From assembly GCA_903825695.1 (NCBI GenBank), contig CAIKBP010000027.1:1-17973 (forward strand): a stretch of DNA of 17,973 nt, read 5' to 3'. Both the position numbers and the translations under genes were made by a program. The notes under the pieces are model-generated. The model did not search any database. It saw only the letters and a program-made list of their open reading frames with translations, and was not told the DNA's origin. How positions within the stretch are numbered: the stretch's first letter is position 1; each line of letters begins with the position of its first letter. The stretch comes from an uncultured Verrucomicrobiota bacterium (GTDB lineage Bacteria > Verrucomicrobiota > Verrucomicrobiia > Palsa-1439). Positions 7,052 to 14,464 of this stretch are shown one piece after another.

Positions 7052-7082
7052 AGACGTGCAGCCGTGCATTCCCCGTCTTTTC
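7052..7082 (+). terminator. Possible terminator between convergent DUF2934 and glmS genes
   Basis: AGACG (7052-7056) can pair with CGTCT (7074-7078), enclosing a TGCA-GCCG-TGCA hairpin (7057-7068) with a five-base bulge, and a short T run follows (7078-7080). It would end plus-strand transcription. The stem is interrupted and the T run is short. Confidence 0.35.
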
Positions 7083-7097
7083 CCCGGTCTGCCTGCG

Positions 7098-8957
7098 CTA
7101 TTCCACCGTTACGCTTTTGGCCAGGTTCCTCGGTTTGTCCACGTCGCAGCCGCGCAGGACGGCGATATGGTAGGCGAGGAGTTGGAGCGGCACGATGGTC
7201 AACAGCGGTTCCAGACAATCGAGCGTCTTTGGCACGAAGATGACGTCGTCGGTTTTCTTGCGGATTTCGTCGTCGCCTTCGGTTGCGACCACGATCACCG
7301 GGCCTTTGCGGGCTTTGACCTCTTCAATGTTGGCCATGACCTTGTCGTACACGGCGTTCTTCGGACAGATAAACACCGATGGCGTCCGCGGTTCAATCAA
7401 CGCGATGGGGCCGTGTTTCATCTCGGCAGCGGGATAACCCTCGGCGTGGATGTATGAGACTTCCTTGAGTTTAAGCGCGCCTTCGAGCGCCACCGGGTAA
7501 TTATACTGGCGACCGAGGTAAAAGATGTCTTTTGCCTCGCAATATTTCTTGGCGATGGCGGCAATGGCGTCGTCCTGCTGTAGGACACGCCCGATCTTGC
7601 CGGGAATCCGCTCCAACTCGCGCAGGATTTCCAGGCCGCGCGTGGCGGCAAGGTGGCGCATACGTCCCATCAATACTGACAGCAATACCAAGATGGTGAC
7701 CTGCGAAGTAAACGTCTTGCTGGCGGCCACGCCAATCTCCGGGCCTGCATGCATGTAGGTGCCGCCATCCACTTCGCGGGCGATGGTCGAGCCGACCACG
7801 TTGATGATGCCGAGTGTGCGATGGCCGCGCCGCTTCGATTCACGCACCGCAGCGAGCGTGTCGATGGTTTCACCCGACTGGCTGACGGCAAAGACCAGGG
7901 TGTGTTTTTCCACCGGCGCGTTACGATAACGGAATTCGCTGGCGTACTCCCATTCCGTCGGGATCCGGCCCAGTTCCTCCATCAGGTATTCGCCAATCAT
8001 CCCGGCATGGAGCGCAGTGCCGCATGCCACGAAGATGATGCGGTCCACTGCCCGCAGTTCGGCCGGACTGAGGTTCAAACCGCCGAGGCGCGCCGTGGCT
8101 TCCTCAGGGCTGAGGCGTCCGCGAAACGCGTTCTGGACAGCTTGCGGTTGTTCGAAGATCTCTTTGAGCATGAAATGCGGGAATTTACCGCGCTCAACGT
8201 CCTCGGCCTTGAACTCAACCTCCTTGATTTCCGGACTGACAGCCGACGCTTCAATGGTTGAGACCTGAAAATCGTCGCGCGTGAGCGTGACGATCTCAAA
8301 ATCGTTGAGGTACACGACGCGGCGGGTGTGCGCGACGATGGCGCTGACGTCGCTGGCTAGAAAATTCTCGTCGCGGCCAATGCCGACCAGGAGGGGACTG
8401 CCGCGTCGCGCGCCGATGATCAGGTTTGGATGGTCGGCGTGGACAACGGCGATGCCATAGGTGCCGGCGACCTCCTTGAGGGCGAGTCGAACAGCTTCCG
8501 TGAGTGCCGCGCCATCGGTGGTTACCGGGACGGCCTTGATCTGTTCGTAACGTTCGCCAACCAGATGGGCGAGGACTTCGGTATCGGTCTGCGAAACGAA
8601 TTTGTGGCCTTTGGCGAGCAACTGTTCCTTGAGCTGCTGATGGTTTTCGATCACGCCGTTGTGAACGAGCGCGAGTTTGCCGGACTGGTCGAGGTGCGGG
8701 TGCGCATTTTCATCGGTCGGCGCGCCATGTGTCGCCCATCGGGTATGGCCGACACCGGATACGCCTTTGACGGGTTGCTTGCGGAGCAGTGCCGCCAAAT
8801 TTTCGATGCGGCCTTTCTTCTTGCGCAGTTCGAGCCTGCCGTTGTTGAGGATGCAAAGACCCGCGGAATCATAGCCGCGGTATTCGAGGCGGCGCAATCC
8901 GTCGAGAATGATATCTTGGGCGGGTTTCCGACCAACGTAACCGACGATGCCACACAT
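7098..8957 (-). CDS. glmS: Glutamine--fructose-6-phosphate aminotransferase (isomerizing)
   Basis: GlmS makes glucosamine-6-phosphate from fructose-6-phosphate and glutamine, the committed step to UDP-GlcNAc for peptidoglycan and LPS. The 619-aa protein has the full class II glutamine amidotransferase domain. It starts MCGIVGYVG, so Cys2 is the nucleophile after Met removal, and continues with RRLEYRGYDSAG and HTRWATHG. Two SIS sugar-isomerase domains follow (VACGTALHAG, SQSGETIDTL, EGYPAAEMKHGPIALIE). The C-terminus PRNLAKSVTVE is the conserved GlmS ending. A clear Shine-Dalgarno (AAAGGAG) lies before the ATG at 8957. The gene is divergent from glgC with a leader of about 130 nt. I checked the leader for a glmS ribozyme and saw none. 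Confidence 0.98.
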   Translation of the reverse strand: MCGIVGYVGRKPAQDIILDGLRRLEYRGYDSAGLCILNNGRLELRKKKGRIENLAALLRKQPVKGVSGVGHTRWATHGAPTDENAHPHLDQSGKLALVHNGVIENHQQLKEQLLAKGHKFVSQTDTEVLAHLVGERYEQIKAVPVTTDGAALTEAVRLALKEVAGTYGIAVVHADHPNLIIGARRGSPLLVGIGRDENFLASDVSAIVAHTRRVVYLNDFEIVTLTRDDFQVSTIEASAVSPEIKEVEFKAEDVERGKFPHFMLKEIFEQPQAVQNAFRGRLSPEEATARLGGLNLSPAELRAVDRIIFVACGTALHAGMIGEYLMEELGRIPTEWEYASEFRYRNAPVEKHTLVFAVSQSGETIDTLAAVRESKRRGHRTLGIINVVGSTIAREVDGGTYMHAGPEIGVAASKTFTSQVTILVLLSVLMGRMRHLAATRGLEILRELERIPGKIGRVLQQDDAIAAIAKKYCEAKDIFYLGRQYNYPVALEGALKLKEVSYIHAEGYPAAEMKHGPIALIEPRTPSVFICPKNAVYDKVMANIEEVKARKGPVIVVATEGDDEIRKKTDDVIFVPKTLDCLEPLLTIVPLQLLAYHIAVLRGCDVDKPRNLAKSVTVE

Positions 8958-9091
8958 GACTCACTCCTTTTGAAAGTCGCGCGATGACGATCCAACCGCG
9001 CCCGGGATGTTCCCTGGCGGTCGGCGGCAATGGCGGATCGCTCTCGCGTGGACTTTCGCTGCGTTGTTTTTATATTCCGCCGACGGTCCGA

Positions 9092-9120
9092 AGCTTAATC
9101 CCGGGAGACCGCTTTGTCAA
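9092..9120 (-). promoter_or_regulatory. Putative glmS promoter
   Basis: On the minus strand a perfect -35 TTGACA (9115-9120), 17 nt, then TAAGCT (9092-9097, 3 of 6). Its -35 abuts that of the divergent glgC promoter. It would give a leader of about 130 nt. Confidence 0.4.
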
Positions 9121-9149
9121 TTGACGACCGGCTGGGTGCCGGGTAAAAT
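9121..9149 (+). promoter_or_regulatory. glgC promoter, possibly leaderless
   Basis: TTGACG (9121-9126), 17 nt, TAAAAT (9144-9149); both boxes match 5 of 6. The GTG at 9156 begins 6 nt after the -10 and the next codon is ATG (9159), so transcription should start at or next to the start codon. Confidence 0.6.
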
Positions 9150-9155
9150 CCAACC

Positions 9156-10466
9156 GTGATGACCAGCGGGGCGACAAGGCCGATTGCAACCTCCAACGTG
9201 CTAGCGGTGATCATGGGCGGCGGCGCCGGCACGCGCTTGTTTCCGCTGACCAAGGAGCGGGCAAAACCTGCGGTGCCACTCGCTGGCAAATATCGGCTGG
9301 TGGACATCCCGATTAGCAACTGTCTGAACTCGGAGTTACGCCGGATTTACGTGCTCACGCAGTTCAACTCCGCCTCATTGCACAGGCACATTAACCAGAC
9401 TTACCGGTTCGACCGGTTCGCAGGCGGGTGCGTCGAGATTCTGGCGGCGCGGCAGACTCCCGATAACGCGAAGTGGTATCAGGGCACGGCTGATGCAGTG
9501 CGCCAGAACCTGCGGTATTTGCTGCAGGAGGAATACGATTATATCGTCATCCTTTCAGGAGACCAGCTTTACAGGTTGGATTTTCGGCGGGTTGTGCAGC
9601 AGCACATCGAGACCGGGGCGGACATCACCATCGCCGTGATACCGGTAAAGCGCGACGAAGCCAAATCTCTGGGAATCCTTCAACTCGACAATGAGAAGCG
9701 CGTTGTTCGTTTTGTGGAAAAACCGCAGGACGCCCGCCAGCTGGACGGATTGGAGATGCCGGATAAACTTCGAGCGTGTCTGCAAATGGAGAACGGCGCA
9801 GGGCAGTTTCTGGCCTCGATGGGCATTTACGTGTTCAATCGTGAGGTGCTGCGGAAGGCGCTGGACAACAACGAAACGGATTTCGGCAAACACATTATTC
9901 CTGACGCCATCAATGTCTTCCGCGTGTACGGTTTCGTCTTCCAGGGTTACTGGCAGGATGTGGGGACGATCCGCTCTTTCTTCGACGCGAACATGGAACT
10001 GTGTTCGTCCAAACCCTCATTCAACTTCTTTGACCGCAGGTTCCCAGTTTATACACACGCCCGGTTTCTGCCGGCATCGAAGATCATCGACGCCACGATC
10101 CGAAATTCGCTGATTGCCGAGGGATGCATAATCATGAAATCGCGGATCGAAAGGTCAATAGTGGGTGTCCGGTCGTTCATCGGCAACGATTGCGAGTTGA
10201 GCGAGACAATTGTCATGGGGTGCGACTTTTATCAAGCCCATCATGAGATGCACGAGCTGGTCCCGATGGACATCCCGCACATGAGTATCGGCCGGGGCTG
10301 CAAGATTAAACGCGCGATTATCGACAAGAACGCCCATATCGGCGAAGATGTGATCATTACGGACAAAACCGGCGCGCCCGATTTCGACGGACCGTTCTAT
10401 TCCATTCATGAGGGGATTGTAGTCATTCCGCGGAATGCAGTAGTTCCCGCAGGCACGAGGATCTAG
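9156..10466 (+). CDS. glgC: Glucose-1-phosphate adenylyltransferase (ADP-glucose pyrophosphorylase)
   Basis: GlgC makes ADP-glucose from ATP and glucose-1-phosphate, the controlled first step of glycogen synthesis. The frame from GTG 9156 (or ATG 9159) gives 435-436 aa, like plant and cyanobacterial enzymes. N-terminal nucleotidyltransferase motifs are MGGGAGTRLFPLTKERAKPAVP, KYRLVDIPISNCLNS, GTADAVRQNL, LSGDQLYRLDF, FVEKP, and QGYWQDVGTIRSF. The C-terminal left-handed beta-helix region includes FLPASKIIDATIRNSLIAEGCII and repeated hexapeptide-like stretches (IGRGCKIKRAIIDKNAHIGEDV). No Shine-Dalgarno is seen; the promoter lies directly on the start, suggesting a leaderless mRNA. No other glg gene is in the window. 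The upstream gene, divergent glmS, uses a related hexose-phosphate pool. Confidence 0.96.
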   Translation: MMTSGATRPIATSNVLAVIMGGGAGTRLFPLTKERAKPAVPLAGKYRLVDIPISNCLNSELRRIYVLTQFNSASLHRHINQTYRFDRFAGGCVEILAARQTPDNAKWYQGTADAVRQNLRYLLQEEYDYIVILSGDQLYRLDFRRVVQQHIETGADITIAVIPVKRDEAKSLGILQLDNEKRVVRFVEKPQDARQLDGLEMPDKLRACLQMENGAGQFLASMGIYVFNREVLRKALDNNETDFGKHIIPDAINVFRVYGFVFQGYWQDVGTIRSFFDANMELCSSKPSFNFFDRRFPVYTHARFLPASKIIDATIRNSLIAEGCIIMKSRIERSIVGVRSFIGNDCELSETIVMGCDFYQAHHEMHELVPMDIPHMSIGRGCKIKRAIIDKNAHIGEDVIITDKTGAPDFDGPFYSIHEGIVVIPRNAVVPAGTRI

Positions 10467-10483
10467 CGGGGATCGTGGTGGAT

Positions 10484-10539
10484 GCGGAGAGGATCGCGAT
10501 TCGCCGGGCAACCGGACTTCCTTTTACATCCTCTCTCGC
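10484..10539 (+). other. Inverted repeat with inner GNRA-type hairpin downstream of glgC
   Basis: GCGGAGAGGAT (10484-10494) pairs with ATCCTCTCTCGC (10528-10539), apart from one bulged T. Inside, CCGG-GCAA-CCGG (10504-10515) forms a short stem with a GNRA tetraloop. No T run follows, so it is not a classical terminator; it may be the 3' end structure of the glgC mRNA. The rest of the glgC-DUF5679 gap (10467-10655) shows nothing else to me. Confidence 0.35.
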
Positions 10540-10655
10540 AAGACGCGTCGCATCGGTTTCCTTTCGTCTGACACCCACCCGCTTTCGCTCGTGTCGGGCG
10601 TGACCAACCTCAATCGAATCCATGTTATCCTTTCCCAATGTCGGCCTTTTGCCGC

Positions 10656-10683
10656 TTGACTGGGTCGGCAACGCGCCGATAAT
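10656..10683 (+). promoter_or_regulatory. Putative promoter of the DUF5679 gene
   Basis: TTGACT (10656-10661, 5 of 6), a 16-nt spacer and GATAAT (10678-10683, 5 of 6) predict a leader of about 45 nt carrying the Shine-Dalgarno. Confidence 0.5.
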
Positions 10684-10734
10684 ATGCGGTGCGTTTTCGA
10701 GAATCGATCGTGTTTCTTAAAGGGGGTGAACGTC

Positions 10735-10884
10735 ATGGCGGAAGCTTATTGTGTAAAGTGTAAAGCGAAGAAGGAAATGGCCAACGTGCAAGAAGTGACG
10801 ATGAAGAATGGTCGTTCCGCAATGCAGGGCACATGCCCATCGTGTGGGACGAAACTGTTCCGGATTCTGGGCGGCAAGAAGTAG
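10735..10884 (+). CDS. DUF5679 zinc-ribbon small protein
   Basis: This is a 49-aa protein starting at ATG 10735, chosen for the strong ribosome binding site AGGGGGTGA just upstream. The frame is open further up to 10684, but that part overlaps the promoter. Two CxxC pairs (Cys6/Cys9 in YCVKC and Cys34/Cys37 in CPSCG) form a four-cysteine zinc ribbon. Between them is the signature VTMKNGRSAMQG, which I recognise as DUF5679. In other bacteria this domain is found alone or attached to the end of larger nucleic-acid proteins, so nucleic-acid binding is plausible but unproven. It has its own promoter and terminator, so it is a single-gene unit. The Lys-rich ends fit RNA or DNA contact. Confidence 0.88.
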   Translation: MAEAYCVKCKAKKEMANVQEVTMKNGRSAMQGTCPSCGTKLFRILGGKK

Positions 10885-10902
10885 CGGATGCAGGATATCT
10901 TT

Positions 10903-10940
10903 CCCCCTCGCCGGCCCGTGGGTCAGCGAGGGGGCTTTTC
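10903..10940 (+). terminator. Rho-independent terminator of the DUF5679 gene
   Basis: A perfect 9-bp GC-rich stem CCCCCTCGC/GCGAGGGGG (10903-10911 with 10926-10934) is followed by CTTTTC. It lies 18 nt after the DUF5679 stop and only 24 nt before the ndk start, so it could also limit readthrough into the next gene. Confidence 0.85.
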
Positions 10941-10964
10941 TCAACCGATGGTGGAGACGGGAAT

Positions 10965-12152
10965 ATGAGCGATAGCAGGGATGAGCTCGCATATGTCTTG
11001 ATCAATCCGTACACGATTTACAAATCGCGCACGGGCGGCGTGATCACGCGGTTGTTCACGCGCACGGCGCTGGATTTGGTCGCGGCTCGGATGTTTGCAC
11101 CAAGTCGGGCGCTGGTTGAGGAGTATGCCGCTACCATTGTTTCCGATCGCGATCCACAAGATCGTAGAATCCAGGAGCTTATCCGTCAGTACCTGCTTGA
11201 TAATTATTCACCGGACCCAAAGACAGGCCAGCGCCGGCGCGTGATGATGCTGGTGTTCCGCGGTGAGGACGCCGTAAAAAGGGTGCGACAGGTTGTTGGC
11301 AACATCAACCCTGCAAAAGCCACTTCTGGGGAAACGATCCGCGATACCTATGGCGATTACATCGTCGGTCCCGACGCTCAAGTTCGGTATTTTGAGCCGG
11401 CAGTGCTCGCCTCACCGACGCCCGAGGAAGCGGAACGAAAACTGAAGATTTGGGCGAAATACTCCGACACCGACAGTGGGTTTCTAGACAAAGTTGTCCA
11501 ATACCCCAAAAACGTGAAGGTTGAGGAAACTCTCGTACTGCTCAAGCCAGACAACTTTCGCTTTCCGAGCGCGCGGCCGGGCAACATTGTGGACATGTTC
11601 TCGCGCACGGGATTGTGCATCGTTGCCATCAAGGTGCACCGGATGGATGTTACGGAGGCGCGCGAATTCTACGGCCCTGTGCGCGACGTGCTGCGCGATA
11701 AACTGCTTGGCGTCTCGGGTCAGCGTGCTCGTGCCGCAATCGAAAAGGAATTTGGGTTCGCTCTTGGTCGCGATGCAGAAAAATCGCTCGGCGACCTTGT
11801 CGGTCCGCTGTTTGCCGAACAGCAGTTTAATGAAATTGTGAGGTTCATGACAGGCCATGGTCCGGACCAGGGTGAGCCGGGCAAGAAGGCGGCATCAGGT
11901 ATGGAAAAAATCGTCGCGCTGGTCTATCAGGGCGTGGATGCAGTAAAGAAAATTCGCGTCGTGCTCGGCCCGACAGACCCGCGCAAAGCGCCGCCCGGCA
12001 CCATCCGCCGTGAGCTTGGCAAGGACATCATGATCAACGCCGCGCACGCCAGCGATTCACCTGAAAACGCGAAACGCGAGATGGGCATTATCAATATTTG
12101 TGAGAACAACCTCAGGCCACTCGTCGAGCAATTCTACAACTGTAAACTCTAA
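10965..12152 (+). CDS. Tandem nucleoside-diphosphate kinase with degenerate first domain
   Basis: NDK transfers the gamma-phosphate of ATP to nucleoside diphosphates through a phosphohistidine. The start at 10965 has GGAG 8 nt upstream, and the frame further up runs through the terminator. The 395-aa protein is more than twice the usual ~140 aa. The second domain (about 186-395) is a complete NDK: LVLLKPD (Lys194), FMTGHGP, VALVYQGVDAVKKIR, GPTDPRKAPPGTIRRE, and NAAHASDSPENAKREMG with catalytic His361. It carries an insert of about 40 residues (about 249-288). The first domain (about 8-165) is the same fold (VLINPYTIY, LVFRGEDAVKRVR, GNINPAKATSGETIRD, LASPTPEEAERKL) but has Asn for the Lys and Leu148 at the His position, so it cannot catalyse. 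It probably has a regulatory or structural role. The aminotransferase gene follows after 21 nt. Confidence 0.9.
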   Translation: MSDSRDELAYVLINPYTIYKSRTGGVITRLFTRTALDLVAARMFAPSRALVEEYAATIVSDRDPQDRRIQELIRQYLLDNYSPDPKTGQRRRVMMLVFRGEDAVKRVRQVVGNINPAKATSGETIRDTYGDYIVGPDAQVRYFEPAVLASPTPEEAERKLKIWAKYSDTDSGFLDKVVQYPKNVKVEETLVLLKPDNFRFPSARPGNIVDMFSRTGLCIVAIKVHRMDVTEAREFYGPVRDVLRDKLLGVSGQRARAAIEKEFGFALGRDAEKSLGDLVGPLFAEQQFNEIVRFMTGHGPDQGEPGKKAASGMEKIVALVYQGVDAVKKIRVVLGPTDPRKAPPGTIRRELGKDIMINAAHASDSPENAKREMGIINICENNLRPLVEQFYNCKL

Positions 12153-12173
12153 ACCTGGGATCGTAAGGACTGT

Positions 12174-13346
12174 ATGGCAATTCAACTTGCGCAACGCGCT
12201 ACCACACTCACACCGTCGCTAACCCTTGCCATCGATGCGAAAGCGAAGAAATTGAAAGCCGAGGGCGTTGATGTTTGTGGTTTTGGCGCCGGTGAACCCG
12301 ATTGCGACACGCCACAGCACATCAAGGACGCCGCGGCCAAGGCCCTTGCCGAAGGGTTTACCAAGTACACGCCGTCGTCGGGCATCCCCGAACTGCGGTC
12401 GGCCATAGCTGAGAAACTCAAGGCGGACAACCATCTCGATTATAAGCCGTCGCAAATCATCGTGAACTGTGGCGCAAAACATTCCTGTTACAATGTTATA
12501 CTCGCCACCTGCCAGGCGGGGGACGAAGTCATTATCCCTGCGCCCTACTGGTTGAGCTATCCCGAAATGGTCAGGCTCGCCGACGCAACGCCGGTCATTG
12601 TACCGACGAGCGAAGCCGACGGTTTCAAGCTCACGCCGGAACAGTTTCGCGACGCGATGACGCCGGCCACCAAGCTCGTCATTATTAACTCACCCGGAAA
12701 TCCAACCGGATCCATTTACTCGCGCGAGGAAATGCAGGCGCTGGCGGAGGTCGCGCTCGAAGAAGATGTTCTGATGTTGTCCGACGAGATCTACGAAAAG
12801 ATTGTTTATGACAATGCCGAGCATGTCAGTCTCGCCGCGCTCAGTCCGGGGATTTACGACTTGACGATCACCGTCAACGGCTTCAGCAAGGCATACGCGA
12901 TGACGGGTTGGCGCCTTGGTTACGTCGCCGCGCCTGCGCCGATCGCCGCTGCGATAGACTCAATTCAGTCGCACTCGACCTCCAACCCGACCAGCTTCGC
13001 CCAGAAAGGCGCGCTGGCGGCGTTGAAGGGCGACCAATCGTTCGTCGCTGAAATGGTCAAGGCGTTTGCGGAGCGGCGCGCATACATGTATGACCGTCTG
13101 ACCAAGATCCCCGGCATCACCTGTGTGTTGCCGCTGGGAGCGTTCTACATGTTGCCGAACATTTCCAGTTTCGGCCTGACCAGCGCCGATTTCTGCACCA
13201 AGCTGCTCGAACAGCAGAAGGTCGCTGCGGTGCCCGGCATCGCGTTCGGCTCCGATGCGCACATGAGGCTCAGCTACGCCTGTTCGATGGAGAACATCCA
13301 GAAAGGTCTCGACCGCATCGAGGCTTTCTGCGCGTCCATCAAATAG
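12174..13346 (+). CDS. aspC: Pyridoxal-phosphate aspartate aminotransferase (class I)
   Basis: The enzyme moves the amino group between aspartate and 2-oxoglutarate, linking oxaloacetate and glutamate pools. The 390-aa fold type I enzyme shows the whole set of PLP motifs. These are GAGEPDCDTP, KYTPSSGIPELR, VNCGAKHS, PAPYWLSYPEM, NSPGNPTG with Asn176, SDEIYEKIVYD with Asp204 and Tyr207, NGFSKAYAMTGWRLGY with the PLP lysine at 239, and MRLSYA with the C-terminal substrate Arg. The sequence is of the thermophile/Bacillus-like class I (Igamma-like) type. Some such enzymes also act on prephenate or other acids, so exact specificity is uncertain. AAGGA lies upstream of the ATG. The gene sits between ndk and the YchF-like gene in what looks like one operon. 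Confidence 0.93.
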   Translation: MAIQLAQRATTLTPSLTLAIDAKAKKLKAEGVDVCGFGAGEPDCDTPQHIKDAAAKALAEGFTKYTPSSGIPELRSAIAEKLKADNHLDYKPSQIIVNCGAKHSCYNVILATCQAGDEVIIPAPYWLSYPEMVRLADATPVIVPTSEADGFKLTPEQFRDAMTPATKLVIINSPGNPTGSIYSREEMQALAEVALEEDVLMLSDEIYEKIVYDNAEHVSLAALSPGIYDLTITVNGFSKAYAMTGWRLGYVAAPAPIAAAIDSIQSHSTSNPTSFAQKGALAALKGDQSFVAEMVKAFAERRAYMYDRLTKIPGITCVLPLGAFYMLPNISSFGLTSADFCTKLLEQQKVAAVPGIAFGSDAHMRLSYACSMENIQKGLDRIEAFCASIK

Positions 13347-13373
13347 CGCGGGCGTCTCGCCCATATTGCATAC

Positions 13374-14462
13374 ATGAAGATCGCTCTTATCGGCCTGCCG
13401 CAAGTTGGCAAGAAGACCGTGTTCTCCCTGCTTACAGGCATCGCCTACGACCAATTACTGGCTCGCGGCGGCGAATACCACGTCGGCACCGTCAAGGTCG
13501 CTGACCCGCGCGTGGAAAAGCTCTCGGCGATGTACAACCCGAAGAAGACCAAGCACGCCGAAATTGAATGTACGCTGGCGCCTGCCCCGCCGCATGAGCC
13601 GAAACCGCGTGAGCAATGGCTGAACAAACTCAAGGATATGGATGCCCTATGCCATGTCGTTCGTGCATTCGAGAATCCTGCGGTTTTCCACGCCAAAGGC
13701 ACGGTGGACGCCCTGCGCGACATTGACGAGATGAATCTCGAACTGACCATCAGCGATCTTGCGCTCATCGAACTTCGTCTTAACCGCATCGCGCAGGATC
13801 AGAAGCGCAAGTTCGAGCAGGAACGCGCCGACGAAGCCGCACTGCTGGAGAAATTGAAGCCACACCTCGAAGCCAGCAAACCACTTCGCGATTACCCGTG
13901 GCATGAGGGTGAAGAGAAGAAAGTTCGGTCGCTTCAGTTTCTTACGATGAAAGGGCTGGTTACTGCGTTGAACCTGGGCGAGTCCAATTTCCCCGACCCG
14001 TCGCTAGTTGAATCCGCAAAGGCCAAACTTGCCGGGTCGCGCTCTGAGGTGGCCCAGCTCTGCGCCAAGATCGAGATGGAAGTTGCACAAATCGAGAATA
14101 CTGCGGAACGCGTTGAATTCCTGAAGGCGCTCGGGGTGGGGGAACCGGCCATCCACGTTCTTACCCGCCTTCTTTACAAGGCGCTCGGTTACATCTCGTT
14201 CTTCACCGTCGGTGAAGATGAGGTGCGCGCATGGACGATCCGTCATGGCGCGACTTCTGTGGACGCCGCGCACGCCATCCATTCCGACTTGGCCCGTGGC
14301 TTCATCCGCGCCGAGGTGATGAAGTATAATGAATTGGTTTCGGCAGGCGACGCGGGCCATCAGGCTGAAGTGAAACTCAAAGAGCAGGGCAAACTGCTGA
14401 TCAAAGGCAAAGAGTATATCGTCGAGGACGGCGATATCGTTCATATCCGTCACAGCGGTTAA
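13374..14462 (+). CDS. Divergent YchF/Obg-like NTPase paralogue with altered nucleotide motifs
   Basis: YchF is a universal ribosome-associated ATPase of the Obg family. This 362-aa protein matches YchF in length and along most of its sequence. Family landmarks are CHVVRAFENPAVFHAKGTVD, NLELTISDLALIELRLNRI, VRSLQFLTMKG, NLGE at 200-203 (the NxxE that gives YchF its ATP preference), and a C-terminal TGS domain (ISFFTVGEDEVRAWTIRHGAT, GFIRAEV, GKEYIVEDGDIVHI). The nucleotide site is changed. The P-loop is GLPQVGKKT, with Lys14 where Ser binds magnesium. The DxxG (G3) loop, VDIAGLVKGAS in E. coli, is replaced by TLAPAPPHEPKPREQW, and switch I is also different. It is therefore likely a paralogue with weak or no NTP hydrolysis; a standard YchF would be expected elsewhere in the genome. 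The hydrolase gene starts 2 nt after the stop. Confidence 0.85.
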   Translation: MKIALIGLPQVGKKTVFSLLTGIAYDQLLARGGEYHVGTVKVADPRVEKLSAMYNPKKTKHAEIECTLAPAPPHEPKPREQWLNKLKDMDALCHVVRAFENPAVFHAKGTVDALRDIDEMNLELTISDLALIELRLNRIAQDQKRKFEQERADEAALLEKLKPHLEASKPLRDYPWHEGEEKKVRSLQFLTMKGLVTALNLGESNFPDPSLVESAKAKLAGSRSEVAQLCAKIEMEVAQIENTAERVEFLKALGVGEPAIHVLTRLLYKALGYISFFTVGEDEVRAWTIRHGATSVDAAHAIHSDLARGFIRAEVMKYNELVSAGDAGHQAEVKLKEQGKLLIKGKEYIVEDGDIVHIRHSG

Positions 14463-14464
14463 TT

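Noticed and set aside
8958..9155. glmS ribozyme in the glmS leader
   Set aside because: I looked for the conserved glmS ribozyme core in the minus-strand leader and did not see it; the element is mainly known from Firmicutes.
10833..10964. Upstream extension of the tandem NDK frame
   Set aside because: It runs through the DUF5679 gene end and its terminator hairpin; ATG 10965 has a Shine-Dalgarno and starts just before the NDK fold.
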